Shown: positions 46,503 to 58,882 of the stretch, piece by piece | Layout of the letters: every line of letters begins with the position of its first letter | Position numbering within the stretch: position 1 is the stretch's first letter | Source of the DNA: Adineta vaga | Lineage: Eukaryota > Rotifera | NCBI GenBank assembly: GCA_021613535.1 | Contig: CP075494.1 | Coordinates: 11,470,001 to 11,534,000 of the forward strand | Direction of reading: 5' to 3' | Length of the DNA: 64,000 nt | The notes under the pieces: model-generated | What the model was told of the DNA's origin: nothing | Databases searched by the model: none | The model's input: the letters and a program-made list of their open reading frames with translations, nothing else | Position numbers and translations under genes: made by a program

Positions 46503-46800
46503 TGTCGGAGTTGACTTTAAAATCAGTGCTTCAAAACCTGCTTTCAGTGTCAAAAACAGTATTTCATGGTGAGAATGTAGTTGGAAATGGATGAAGATGA
46601 GGGTGTTTATGAGAATGTAGGTGAGTGGAGGTGCTAGGATTTGGAAGACGTTGAGGGACTGGTAATAGTGTAAGCGAGAGTGCGGATGTATTTTCTTTAT
46701 CACCAGTCTCATCTTCATCTACACTCACTATGAAATCTTATTTTTGACACCAAAAACAAGGTTAGAATCACTGGTTCTAAAGTCAACTTCGACTCCGACA
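46503..46800. mobile_element. Long inverted-repeat element (MITE-like)
   Basis: 298 bp whose two ends are imperfect inverted copies. The left arm starts TGTCGGA-GTTGACTTTA. Read inward, the right arm starts TGTCGGAGTCGAAGTTGACT, i.e. with a small extra unit. Similarity continues through GTGTCAAAAA, ATTTCAT(A/G)GTGAG and ATGAAGATGAG, so each arm is about 90-110 bp. No ORF. The transcript would fold into a long hairpin. I could not define a target duplication: the left flank is a TA microsatellite. Confidence 0.6.
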
Positions 46801-47026
46801 TGTATGTTAAGAAAAGGGAGAAAATCCATATATGAGCACGAAAGGAAAATCCCTAACATGAACATCCCATAGAACAACATGAAAGCTAAGATAATAGAGA
46901 GAGGATTAATTCCTCATATATGAAAGATAGCAAAATACTTTTCGATAGAGAGAATATAACACATATACTATCATACTGATGATCGTTCTTATGAACTGTA
47001 TCTGGGTAAGATGCAGGGCATAACAC

Positions 47027-47192
47027 CAGTGGCGCAACCACGGGGAAGGAGCAAATGGGCAATTGCCCATTCGAAATTTTTGAGAATCGTTTTTTTCCAG
47101 CAGAATCTTTTAAAAAAGACGCTTTGCCCACTGAAATTTTGAGCCTCAAGCAGCATTTGCCCATTGCTCGAAAGTTCCTGGTTGCGCCACTG
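47027..47192. mobile_element. hAT-type MITE with 8-bp target duplication
   Basis: 166 bp beginning CAGTGGCGCAACCA and ending TGGTTGCGCCACTG. It is flanked on both sides by the perfect 8-bp repeat CATAACAC (47019-47026 and 47193-47200). The CAGTGGCG terminus and an 8-bp target duplication are hAT hallmarks. There is no transposase, so it is non-autonomous. Subterminal TTGCCCATT motifs occur near both ends. Confidence 0.88.
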
Positions 47193-47669
47193 CATAACAC
47201 GTCCCCCTTGGAAAAGATGAACGGCCGCGTCCCTTGAAACTAACCATATACTTATTTTTCTCATTGTCCATGCAGATTTTGTTTATAGAGTGTTTGTAAG
47301 TGTTGTGTCATATTAAATATTGTCACAAATTTGTAAATGACTTTAGTATTATATCAAGAGTTGCCACCACCTTGATATATAACCATACTTTATTACCGCG
47401 ATACTTTGATTTCATACCTAATAGCTAATTGTCAATCATCATTATTCATTTATAACATAGTATTGGTCATCTTTGTGAGTTGTCACCATCATAACTTGAT
47501 ATACCATTTACTTCAAATTTAACCGTATTCCGATAGTGGTTGACGCACACATTTGTTAATATATATAACATTAAATCAATCTTTCAAATACCGGTTGTAG
47601 GTCAGCCACATAAACTTCTCTCAGAAAACCTATCTCTTGTTCTAGACTATAGTAACTTGGGTGTTTCTC

Positions 47670-47840
47670 TTAAATGATCATGTGCTGTCCAGAGTAACAC
47701 GCTTCTAGTTTTGAAATATGACCAGGTTTTCGCCATAGAACCAAATCCTTTGGTTTATAAATTGGATTGGATCGGTTTTGATCGAACGATGCTTTAACTA
47801 AACCTTGTTGAATTTGGATATTTTGTTGTGCTACTTTATG
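47670..47840 (-). pseudogene. Ty3/gypsy-like integrase C-terminal relic
   Basis: A minus-strand open stretch: HKVAQQNIQIQQGLVKASFD, then QNRSNPIYKPKDLVLWRKPG and HISKLEACYSGQHMII, followed by a stop. The order (helical QxxxxxxxDxxR, then YKPxDLVLWRxP, then a KLxxxYxGxxxI strand) is that of the C-terminal region of Ty3/gypsy integrases. No LTR, protease or RT was seen. It directly abuts the copied ZIP fragment. Confidence 0.5.
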
Positions 47841-48098
47841 TACTTGGTGGATTATTAATTGAAATTAATCAACGAAATAACATAACTCTAGTTTTTATTC
47901 AAAAAGAATATATTTATTCCATTGTATATGGAGCACTTTTCTATACAGCACTTGTAACATTGGTAAAACTCTTCTGAATATATATTTCAATTTAACAATT
48001 TGTTCATTTAAGATCCCAGAATTGAATACATTTGGTCATCATTTACAAGTCAATCTTAAACAAGCAAATCAAACTTCTAAACAACGTCGTTTAATCAA
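47841..48098. repeat. Copied fragment of first ZIP gene (exons 8-9)
   Basis: 258 bp matching 37338-37595 without indels, with a few substitutions (for example near 47879-47887). It includes the intron between ZIP exons 8 and 9. It ends at an internal breakpoint in exon 9. Confidence 0.92.
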
Positions 48099-48114
48099 CA
48101 ATCGATTACTCTTC

Positions 48115-48896
48115 GTGTTGTTATCATGTTTCTATTAGGAAAATATGGAACATATTTAGAAAATCTAGTTCAATTATAGAATGATTTTATTCTTTGATAG
48201 TTTATTTTTTTAAATAATAGTATAGAAATGTTTTTGTAAGAATTGACGAAGAAGAATGTAAATAAATGATCTTTTAATCAAAACTAAAAATAACTTACTA
48301 TCTAATGAAGTCATGTCTTTCAATCCGATTGTATATCTCATGATACCAAGAGTATTCTATAGATTTAATCAAATTAGATGTAATTGATAGTGTCAATTAG
48401 CGCTATCTATTCTGGTCGATTTTGTAACATGTCCAATCAAAAGGAATATGTCAGAGAACAAAGCAGGCGATCTTTTCTCATTCTCAGTTTAACTTTGTTC
48501 AAATATTAAATTCAGTTCAGTTCAGTTCAGTTTAATAAAAAAATGACAACATCATCTGGCACGGTACCTGATGTTTCACCATCTCAAGTTTTGAGTGTCA
48601 GTCCAAGTTTACCAACGAATAAATTACTTGATAATTTGACAGTAATATATTTGATTTGATTGTTATCCAAACATATTTCTATGAATATATTTAGAAAAAT
48701 CAAAGACTTTTACAATTATTACCACAAAACTATGAGAAACGTCAATATTTCAATAATCTTTTTCAAACTTTATTGGATGATTTTTTCTATTCACATGAAC
48801 GTCCTGATGTACAACTCTATGCTGCGATTTGTCTCGCAGATATTATTCGAATCTGGGCACCGAATCTTCCGGATGCTCCACCTGAAAAAAAGCTGG
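48115..48896. repeat. Duplicated segment, right copy (ZIP 3' end + PDS5 start)
   Basis: Matches 39801-40583. It is joined to the preceding ZIP fragment by 16 nt of unmatched filler (48099-48114). Its right limit is where the truncated copy departs from PDS5; the intact PDS5 continues beyond. Confidence 0.92.
48511..48530 (+). repeat. (TTCAG)4 before PDS5
   Basis: Four tandem TTCAG units ending 12 nt before the PDS5 ATG. Same as at 40197-40216. It may serve as a cluster of trans-splice or UTR acceptors. Confidence 0.85.
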
Positions 48897-51800
48897 TAAA
48901 ACAAATCGCTTTTTTAATTCTTTCTTTTTAAATTCTTTTTATTTTTTGAAAGAATATGTTTCTTTTTCTGGCTCGTCAATTACTTGCGTTAAAGAAAATC
49001 GATGATCCATTATTCAGCCGACGATATTACTTACTTGAAGTAAAGAGCATATCATTTTCTTGATGAATATAAACAAAAAATCTTTCTAGAATTTAAGTAT
49101 GGTCCAATCATTCATTCCAGCAGTTAATTTAGAAGATAATCGTGGTTGTCAAATAAGTACATTAGTATTTAATAATCTTTTCAATGCTTTACAGTATGTC
49201 ATTCGATTCTTGTCAATTCAAATTATTTTGTGTTTTTCAATAGGAAAAATCATACGGATCAATTGAAAAATTTAATGATTGATATTGTTACAGTTATTTT
49301 AGCTGAATATGAATCGATACCATTTTCATTATTAGAATTATTATTTGCACGAATTATTGATCCGGAGAAAGTAATATTATTTCAAATTGATTTTTGAATC
49401 TTTTGAATAATTTTATTGTGACTAGAAATTACGTGAAGAATGTTATGAATTGGTCGAATCAATTATACGGCGTGGTGAATCATATTTGAAACCAGCGATC
49501 GCTGAGGTAAAGTTCAAAAATATGTTTTACTTCTTCTACTTCTATTTCTTTTTCAGTATTTTAAAGCTGTTCTAATTACTGAAGATACAGAATCCTTACA
49601 ATTACATAATAAAATTTATTATGTATTCGATGAACTATGTCATATTTCGGAATCAATCGTTGATGAACTTATACCAACTATTGAACATCGATTGACGGTA
49701 GAGAAAAAGACACAGGTTATTAGATTTTTGTGAATTCATTGATCTATATAGGTATCTAATGAAAAACATCGTCGTGATGCAGCGAAAATCATTGCTTATG
49801 TAACCAGTTCACCAAATAATGATTTTGCACAAAGACATAAAACATTATGGAGTACATTTCTTGATCAGTAAGATGAATTAGTCTATTGAATACTTCATTG
49901 AAATTGTATATCTAGATTTAAAAATGGTACATCAGAAATACAATTAACTTGTCTTAAACATCTTAAAAGTTATTTTGTTAATCATCCAGAACTTCGAACA
50001 GATCTCGAAGGTAAACTGATTTTCGAACGATTTGTTTGTCTGAAAGAATATTTTCATAGATGTTATGATTCGATTGAGTTTGTCAAGTGATACAAATATT
50101 CGTTCACAACTTATGATACAAATACGTGCAATAACAAGTTCAAATTTATTAGATATTAGTGATAAAATCAAACAAATTCTATGTGGACGTGCACGAGATA
50201 AAATCGTATGTTTTATAATCAATTAAAGTTCTTTTTCTACTTGACTTCTGTAATATTTTTAGTGGGACGTTCGTAAGGAAGCATTAGATTATCTAGGTCA
50301 TGTTTATAAAAAAGAATGTACGAATGCAAATTGGTCAAATGATACTCAAAAACAATTAACATGGGTTGCAAATTGTATTATTCATCTATACTATCAAAAG
50401 ACTACACAAGACAAGTAAGAATTGTTTGAAAAAGTTTGAAAGCGAACTTTAATCTTGATAAATTGTAGATTATTAGCAGAACGATTGTTAACATTCTATT
50501 TAATACCATGGGATGTAAATACGGATGATAAAGTGAAGGTTTTTTTAGAATTATATTCAAATGTAGATGAAAATGCTCAAAGGTATATTTTTTAGATTGA
50601 AAATACTAAACGCTTGTGTGTTCTTTATTTTAGAGCAATTCGCGAAATGATACACAGCAAGTTCCTGTATGTATATCCTGTATTTTCAAGAGGAAAATTT
50701 ATGAAAATAGTATTTTCTGAATAATAGATTTCGTCGACAGTTAATCAAACTAATTGATTTTACTTTACAAATGGCTGATTCTAATATATCGAATGATGAC
50801 AAACAATTAATTGAATTAAAACTTGTTAGTCTTATACATGTCATTGCTTTACGTAAGTCAATAATTTTTCTTTTTATATAATTCAAATTTTCATCTATTC
50901 TTTTCAAGGTTGTCTACCAAATCCAGATAAAAATGAATCTGTTCTCAAATCATTTACTGTATATGCAATTAAAAATCATAAACAATCATTAACAACTAAT
51001 GAAGAATCAAGTATAGTATCTATATTCAAAAAAGCATTATCGGATGGTATTAAAGCAAAAGAAGCATATAGTTTAGCTGTATGTTTAACGATTTTAAAGG
51101 AGTTCATTTTGATTTTCTCTATGTATATTTATCTTGTTTTGTTTTTAGAATGGTATTGGACAAATGTTATTGGAAGAAGCAACTAAAGAACAAAAACGTT
51201 TTCCAGGAAATACAAGTGAAGATCAGACAACAAATGGAACGCCTACGATTGAAAATAATGGTCATGGACAATATAGAAAAATGTGTGGATTAATTAAAAC
51301 AATGTTTGAAAAAATATCAACACTTTTATTTGATCAAGAAACAGCTAGTAAATTATTAAAATCCATATTTGAAAAAGTTTCCCATGGTAAGTTGAAAATT
51401 AATTGTAAATTTATTTTTTCAATCTTCTTTACTTTCTAGAACCAGAACAACCAGCATCGTATTATGAAAATATCAATCAATTGTTAAAGGTTTGTGCAAT
51501 CGAGAACGGAAAATTTTTACTTCATATCTTTATAGGTATTTGTTCAATATCCACTTGTTTTCAATTCATCGGAATCACTTGAACTTCTCTGTAATCTATT
51601 GAAACAACGTGTACTTGAATTAGGTTTGTTTTATCCGTTTCCACAAACTATCCTTTTACTTATTTGCTTGTATTAATAGCACCTACACTTATTCGAACAA
51701 TCGAAGCTTGTGCGCCCATGATTATTTCACTAAAACAAACAAGTATGATGACGTAAGTAGCATTTGAAAGAATCATTTTCAAAAGAAAAACATCATTTTA

Positions 51801-53907
51801 TAACTTTAGTCTTCTGGATTCAGAATTATCAACGTATTTAACTCTTCATCCACCAATAGCAAAACGTACACTTTATTGTATATGTGCACTTCATCCCGAT
51901 AAAAAAGATGAACTTTTACAAAAAATGATCGATGTAAATCATTCTACTATTTCTTCTATCATCTTCCTCTATATATTCATCTTCAATAGGATACGCACTA
52001 TGATCAATTTGAAAGTGAACAATTCACAACTCGTCTTGTTTTACTTGGTCATATGATTCAAATATCTCCAATTACTCTTGCCGATATAGGCAAACGAATC
52101 CTAAGTAATATAGCCAAGCATATCATCGATAAACAACAAACAAATGATGATGATGAAACTAATATGAGTACATCATTTCTTCATGGAGATTTTACATTAT
52201 TACCTGATGAACCTCATGCAGATCCAGATATTGGTTCAGATGCGCGTGTAAAAGTAAGTTGTACAACTTTGTTTTCAACTAATGTTTGAATATCCTTTCA
52301 TAGCGTGAACTAGTCAAAGCAATGACACGTGCAATCTTAGGTTTACGCGAAAATGCCAGTGGTTTATTTAATATAGTTTATAAATTAATTCGAAAATGTA
52401 TTGAAAATGATCAAGATTTTACCAATGAAATGAGGTAAGCAATGGCAAAGAAACATTTAGTAATACTTCACTTTTTTTCTAGTGAAAATGAAATCATTTA
52501 CATTCGTCTTTGTGGTTTATCATGTCTGTTGAAATTAATTTGTAATTCTTATTTTCATACACGAATAAAACCCGACGATTTTCTCGTTATCATTACTCTT
52601 CTTCGAGTAAGTTAATGTTTTTCATATCTTTCGAATTGTACTTTATAAAAAACCTCTTTGACAGGATTCATCTTCTATCATTCGTCAACGAACCTATCGT
52701 GAATTAACGGAACATCTACGTGATCCTTCATGTCCTATTGAATTACTTGCATTATTAGCGTTTGCAGCGAAAGAACCTGAACGTGAACATCGTGAACAAA
52801 TTCGTCGTTCAATGTTACAAATTATCGATACACGTCGTGAACATATTAAACTTCAATTATCTTATAAAACAGCTCATACAACGAATGATATCGATCAACA
52901 TAATGAACAAAATCCATCGACAACAAATGATAAACCAATTGATTATACATTATATCCCGAATATTCTTTAACATATTTTTTATTTTTTCTTTCTAAATCA
53001 CCAGCATTTATTCTTTATGATGATATTGAAATGTTACATACTATGACAGATTATATTCTATTTCTATTAGATGCTTTACTATTACGTTGTGATGCAACAG
53101 TTGGCTTATTTTATAAAGGTTTATTACGTTCAATAAAATCTTCGGAAGATGCAACATTATCTTTGGAAAAAGAAGACAAACCTGAACGAAAAGATGAAAT
53201 AAAAAAACTTCATGTTCTTGTTGATTTAGCTTATGTAATTTTATCTCAACACGCATCATCATTGATGATTTGTCGTGCAAGTTCTAATGTTCCATTACCG
53301 GATATGTATTTTAAAAAAGCAAAATTTAATCATTTATCTTATTTACCAAAAGATTTCAAAATCAAACTTAAACCAATTACAACAACAACGGTTAGTGATA
53401 CATTGACAACAAAACGAACGATTATTAATAATTCGGAAACAAATAATATAACAACAGCATCGAGTATAACAATTTCAACATCACCAAAAACAACACGAAA
53501 GAAACGAATAAGTGAAGGAGAAAATGAAAATGAAGACGACGATGATGATAATGATGATAATAAAGAACAAAATCTACCAAATAAACGACGAAAAGGTTCA
53601 GCAAATAGTAATAAACAACGAAAACGAAAATTGAGTAATTCAATTACTGAAAATGAAGATAATAATTCGAGTAAGAAACTGAAATTTTGATGTATTGAAT
53701 GTCATTTTATTTTGTATATTAGCTGCATCAACAGTTACTAGTAAAAAAGCACGAAAGAATACAACTACGAATAGTACAAATCGTTCTCGAGTGAATTTTT
53801 CATATGAAAAACCTCAACTACGTTCAGCATCAATATCATCAGGTTCATCAACTCCAACACGAAAAACAAGAAGCAAAGGGTCAGCAAAATTAACAACAAA
53901 AAATTAA
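48543..53907 (+). CDS. PDS5: Sister chromatid cohesion protein PDS5
   Basis: Cohesin-associated HEAT-repeat protein, 1,357 residues (vertebrate PDS5A/B about 1,340-1,450). Twenty-five exons from 48543-48641 to 53723-53907; total length and every junction keep frame. Early motifs are NQRLLQLLPQNYEKRQYFNN and AAICLADIIRIWAPNLPDAP, the usual CLADIxRIxAP block. Then RRYYLLENLSMVQSF, AEYESIPFSLLELLFARIID, RRGESYLKPAIAEYF, HELRTDLE-type helices and IRAITSSNLLDISDKIK. The tail from about residue 1150 is low-complexity and charged, with basic clusters (KTTRKKR, NKRRKGS, KQRKRK) as expected for nuclear and DNA contacts. The large exon 52665-53670 holds most of it. The 5' end is duplicated at 39801-40583. 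Confidence 0.94.
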
Positions 53908-55607
53908 AAATCATTCATTCTTTTCTGTATATTTCAAAGAAATAATGTTTAGATATATATATCTGTATTTTTCTCTTTATTCTTGTCTAATAAATATAAA
54001 ATATGTATTTATGAATTTTGAAGCAATCCTTCTGCACTTCATTAATTAGTTTGTACTCTCAACTTATATGAAAAGTACATGAATATTTTTGTTTAGTATT
54101 GACATCTATATTTCAATTAGTCTACAGCATTCTTTATATGATCGATGAGTGTCAATTCTTTGTCCCCCGAGATTCGATTCTGATCTTATATTGATGATAT
54201 TGTTACATGTTTGATTTTTATAGTTGTTGTTTTGAACGATTAAATGTATTCGTAATCAACGTATTTGGTTATTTATTCACACACTTCAATATGAATGATG
54301 TTACAGATTTTGTCTCATTTATTATTTACATCGCAACTTTCATCTTGTTCAACATTTATAACAACAATGCAAATGTGATTTGAAATGACATTAATGAAAT
54401 TTGTTGCACATGAATTGAGTGACGCATCAACATTTTTGGATTCATTTTGTTTTAGTTTATTAATTATTATTGTTGTTGTTGTTTTTATTTGTATGAGTAT
54501 ATTGCGTTTGATAATTAATGAAAATCTTATTCGAGTCAAATAAAAGTATTTAGAATGAATTGAAATGAAACGAGAATTATTAGTAATTGTCGGATCAGGT
54601 TTGATTAAACTCGAGTAGAACGATATTCGTTGGCGCAATCGGAATGTTATCATCCAATTGAACGTATTTCTGATAAAATCGATCAATTATTAGAAATACT
54701 TATTATTTATTCATAGTTATATGTGATACAAAAACACGATACATAATCAAATGTCCATTACCGTTTTCTTCTAATATTCATTTGTTAATGTTATTTGCAT
54801 GTGGATGCGATATCAATAAATAGAAAAAAAAGAATATCTTTCAACTTTATTGTCATCTTGATCAAATGTCAATTCGTCATATATCAACCATTAAATGATT
54901 AAGTTAGATTATCGAAGTCGATGACTTATAAGAGTGTCTGATGGCTACGTTAAATATGATTTCATAGTTGAGATTTCTAATTAGATTTTAAATAACTTTT
55001 ATAATCAAGAAAGAAGCCAAATATTTGTATGTTATTCTTACTAGTCTCTCGGTCTCTCTCTCCTTCTCCAATTCATCTTGGCAATGTTTTCAAGGTAATA
55101 CATGAATTCAACTATACTAATTGAAGAATAAGAAAACACAGCTACAAGTCGATTGATAATAATGAAATTTGACTGTTAATTATATGTAGTTCCAACGGAA
55201 TTTCGTTTTTCGTCTTGCATTTCATTTTCTTCCGTTTTTTATTCTTTCAAATAGAGTTTCAATGTATGCACAAACGAAACAGAATGAAGAACAGTACACT
55301 GTTTCGACTATTGCTTTGTCTATGTCAATTTGTGTAATCGAATATTGAACTGAAATTCTCTCTTCTCGTTTCTTTCTTTTCTCCTTTTTGCCATTCGATA
55401 CGATCGATAGTTGCATTATTGTCAATGCCATTCTTTTCTAATCGGTCTGTTTTACTTAGAATATGAAAATTTACTCTTTTATCGATGATGACGACGTAAC
55501 ATTAAGACAAAGTACAAGAATGTTCGTTTTTTTTTCATTTTTTCTTGAAATATTAAAAAACATAGATGATTACTGACAATCATCATTTCATCGTCTAGGA
55601 TTTCGTC
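53908..55607. other. Intergenic region
   Basis: 1.7 kb between two plus-strand genes. The first part holds the PDS5 3' UTR with an AATAAATATAAA stretch near 53990. The remainder is AT-rich. A TTGTTGTTG run at 54472-54482 and CT-rich stretches near 55050-55070 and 55360-55385 are the only features seen. Confidence 0.5.
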
Positions 55608-58600
55608 ATGTCTGACTATACAAATCGATTGAATGATGATGTTGATGACGACGAAGAGGAAGAAGACGATGGTGAAAAACATTGGTATTATCCACGTACA
55701 TCATCACCACATTCGTCTCTAAGTGTTAATAATAGTTTTACCCATCAGTCATCATCGGCAACGATAGGCTCATGGGGCTTTGACATTAATCGTTCAACAA
55801 ACGGCCAGACACCGTCGTCGTCATCATTAACAACAAACAATAATAACAACAGTAATAGTGATCAACAAACAATGATGAGAACAACTACTAAAGACTATAG
55901 CGAACGTTTTGTTGATATACCATCCTCATCATCATTATCTATTCAAAATTCGAAAATACGTTCACCAACATTAACAAAGCAACGTGATGGAAATGAATTT
56001 GCTGCTATAGATCGTCTTGTTCTCGGACCTAACCGGATAACCAATGATTCATCGCAACAATTTGCAAACAATTCAAATAAAGAAATGAGACTTCAAGCAG
56101 AACAAGAATTAATTGCCTGGCAAAAACGAATGTTACAAAAGTTGTTCTTCTTTTTTCTTTTTTTTACCAATCATATCATTTAAAAAACATCTTCTCCTGT
56201 TCTCTTTTAGAGATCAACGAATTGATACTTCACCACCAAAATTTCCTAGTAAACGAAACGGAGTAAATCTCATCTTCATTATTCATCTATTCAAAGCTTA
56301 TTGCAATATTTTATTTAGAGTAATTCTTTTCATTCATCCAGTCGTCAAACAAGTAAATATAAGAAGAAAAAAAAAATTCTTAATGAATAAAAAAAAAGAA
56401 CTTCTTTCTTTAGCAACAATCAATCGACGAATACCTGCAATGTTAAATAAAAATGAAAATCAATACAACGAACATGATCATGTAAGTAATTTAGTTTTGC
56501 TTTCGTTCGATTTATCTTTGAAGTCATTAGCATGAAATCAGTATCAAATCAGCACGAGTAATTAAACGATATATGGAATTAGTTTATCATTTACAATCAT
56601 TTTATGAACGTATAACAGATCAATTATCTAATGGAAATTGTTTTTTGAAAACTAAGTAAGTTTATGAAAATTAATATTGAATATTTTCAGTTCAAATTCA
56701 ATTAGTCAATCATTATTTATCAATCATTGCCGAAAAATTATAGAACAATTACAAAAATTTAAACCTATATGGGATGAAAAATTAGTAGATTTACAAAAAC
56801 AATTGAAAGATTTTTCAACATTTCAATGGTCAACAGAAATAGATCAGGTTTAATAGTTTTAATAAAAAAAACAAATCATTCATTTGAGAAATAATTGATT
56901 CTATATAGACAACCTTTTTAAAACGTCGTTTAACTTTAATTAATTTATTACAAATGTTAAATAAAGAAAAAGAACTTGATAATACTGATCTATCGATTCG
57001 TGTGAGTTATTTTCAAGAGATATACTCATATTTCAAGATTTCATTCTAGACTGATATTGATCGAGTACTACATGACGATAAATTAGGTAAGTGATACTGA
57101 TTATTATAAAAATAGTTAATGTTTGTATGAATATTTTTGTATAGCTGTTCAACTACAGGATGAATTATCAACACTATTGCAACATCAGGTGTGTATTTTC
57201 CTTTGATTGATATTTGTTCAAAGATCAAGTCTATTCAAGGTCAAATTCTTAGTTGGAAAGAAAGAAAGAAAACGATATCATGAATTAGTCCTTTCTTTTA
57301 AATATTTGTCTATCTTTTTCTAGTGTTTATTAAATGATTTCACATCATTACTGCAATGGAATTCTCCTATCTATTCATCAAATGAACAGAATCGTGTCGA
57401 AACTATTCTACCAATCTTACGTGAACAAATGACTACAACTGATAGTTATATGACACATGTTAGTCAGGTAAACTAGACATTTACAAAAGATTCGCTCATC
57501 TATAAAAAATGTTGAATAGCAATTAACAGAATTAGTTACAGATTTACGTTCATCGGAGAAATATATTTTATCTTATACAAATACAATTCCATTAATCAAT
57601 GATGGTAATATATATATATATAGAAAATTTCCATCTTTGAATAATAATTTTATTAATCAGAATTAGTGCCTCCTCAACAGCCATTATCAAAGCATGATCA
57701 TTCGCGATCTTATGATAAAACTGATGTTAATCCAATACGAACACGAGTAAATTGAAGATTAGTTTTCTTTGTAAATAATATCTTCTGTTATTTAGGAATA
57801 TCGATTACAACAATCCCATCGTAGTAATTTATAAAATTTCATCTTCATTAAATTCAAACTTTCTTTTTTTTCTTCAAAAGATGAAAAGACAAATGACAAT
57901 TCATCGAGTAAAGATCTTCATTGATAATAATTTTAAACATTGTATTTCTTTTATTATGCAGAAATCCGTTCTACTTCCGTGCCTCGTCATGTGGTTTCTG
58001 ATAATTCCATTCCGAATTTAGTAAATAATATCAAACGAATACTTTGATTCGAGATATGTTTTCATTTGTTTATTGAAGGATCGCGATGATTTACGAATAT
58101 CAATAAATATAAATAATAGTAATAATAATGGCATATCTACACGTTTTGCAGCAGTAAAATCAGCTAAGCGTGAAATAAAAACTCCATCAAATGTCAAGGT
58201 CTGTAAAAAAGAAGGAAGATCTGATTTTTCTAATTTGTATTTTAGAGCATTTTGAAATCAAATTCTCAAATACAATCATCAAATGGAAGAAAAACAGAGT
58301 ATGATATTGATACGGAACTAGTTCAATCACATAGAATTTTTAATGATAATGAACGAAAAATATTTTCAAAACAAAAGTAATGCAGAATGATTTCTTCTAC
58401 ACATATCATTTCAATTTCTTTGTGGATCTTTTTTAGTATTCATGAATCAAGTGAGTTCAATCTAGCTGATAATGATATAAGATTTTCGTTTGATCGAAAA
58501 GGACTTAGTGAAAAACGACAGCACGTATGTCTTTTAAGTAATTCATTGCTCAATAATTCAATCTGTATTCATCTAGGCTTACAATTTACAATCGATGGTA

Positions 58601-58882
58601 GCCGATGGTACAAAAGAGAAAAGTCGTTTTGTTGCAGGTAAGTTGCTTTTCTAATTGATTGTCTAATATTTTTGTTTGTAAAGATTTATAATAACGAACA
58701 CCGAGTGAGTGTACTAAAACAAATCGCTTATTTTTGCTTGTATATATCCTTTCCTTTATGTTTGATATAGTTATTTCTCTATTGAAATATTCAAACTTTC
58801 TTATGTTATTCATTTTTCTCATTTAGTCAAACAATATTCGAATAAATCCTACCAACAACTATTGTTTTACCCTAATGCATAA
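55608..58882 (+). CDS. Ser-rich / coiled-coil protein, 19 exons, not recognised
   Basis: A 665-residue protein. Exons: 55608-56140, 56211-56262, 56319-56352, 56414-56481, 56531-56655, 56691-56847, 56909-57001, 57050-57086, 57145-57188, 57324-57467, 57520-57604, 57661-57746, 57796-57820, 57962-58020, 58079-58198, 58246-58376, 58437-58524, 58577-58637, 58827-58882. The sum is in frame. The N-terminus (1-170) is acidic, then Ser/Asn/Thr-rich (DDDEEEEDDGEKHWYYPR). The middle (about 200-470) is helical, with QAEQELIAWQKRM, KRYMELVYHLQSFYERITDQ and KIIEQLQKFKPIWDEKLVDL, reminiscent of spectrin-like repeats. The C-terminal part is polar and basic (STRFAAVKSAKREIKTPSN). There is no TM and no known domain. 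Possibly a cytoskeletal or centrosomal adaptor; that is a guess. The 25-bp exon 13 is the least secure. Confidence 0.65.

Noticed and set aside
50686-50907. Minus-strand ORFs within PDS5
   Set aside because: Antisense shadows of PDS5 exons and introns.
54315-54686. Minus-strand 123-residue ORF downstream of PDS5
   Set aside because: Ile/Thr/Asn-rich with simple ACA/ATT repeats. No domain and no flanking splice sites.
55222-55682. Minus-strand ORFs before the coiled-coil gene
   Set aside because: Poly-T/CT-rich tracts giving Phe/Lys-rich frames. One overlaps the first exon antisense.
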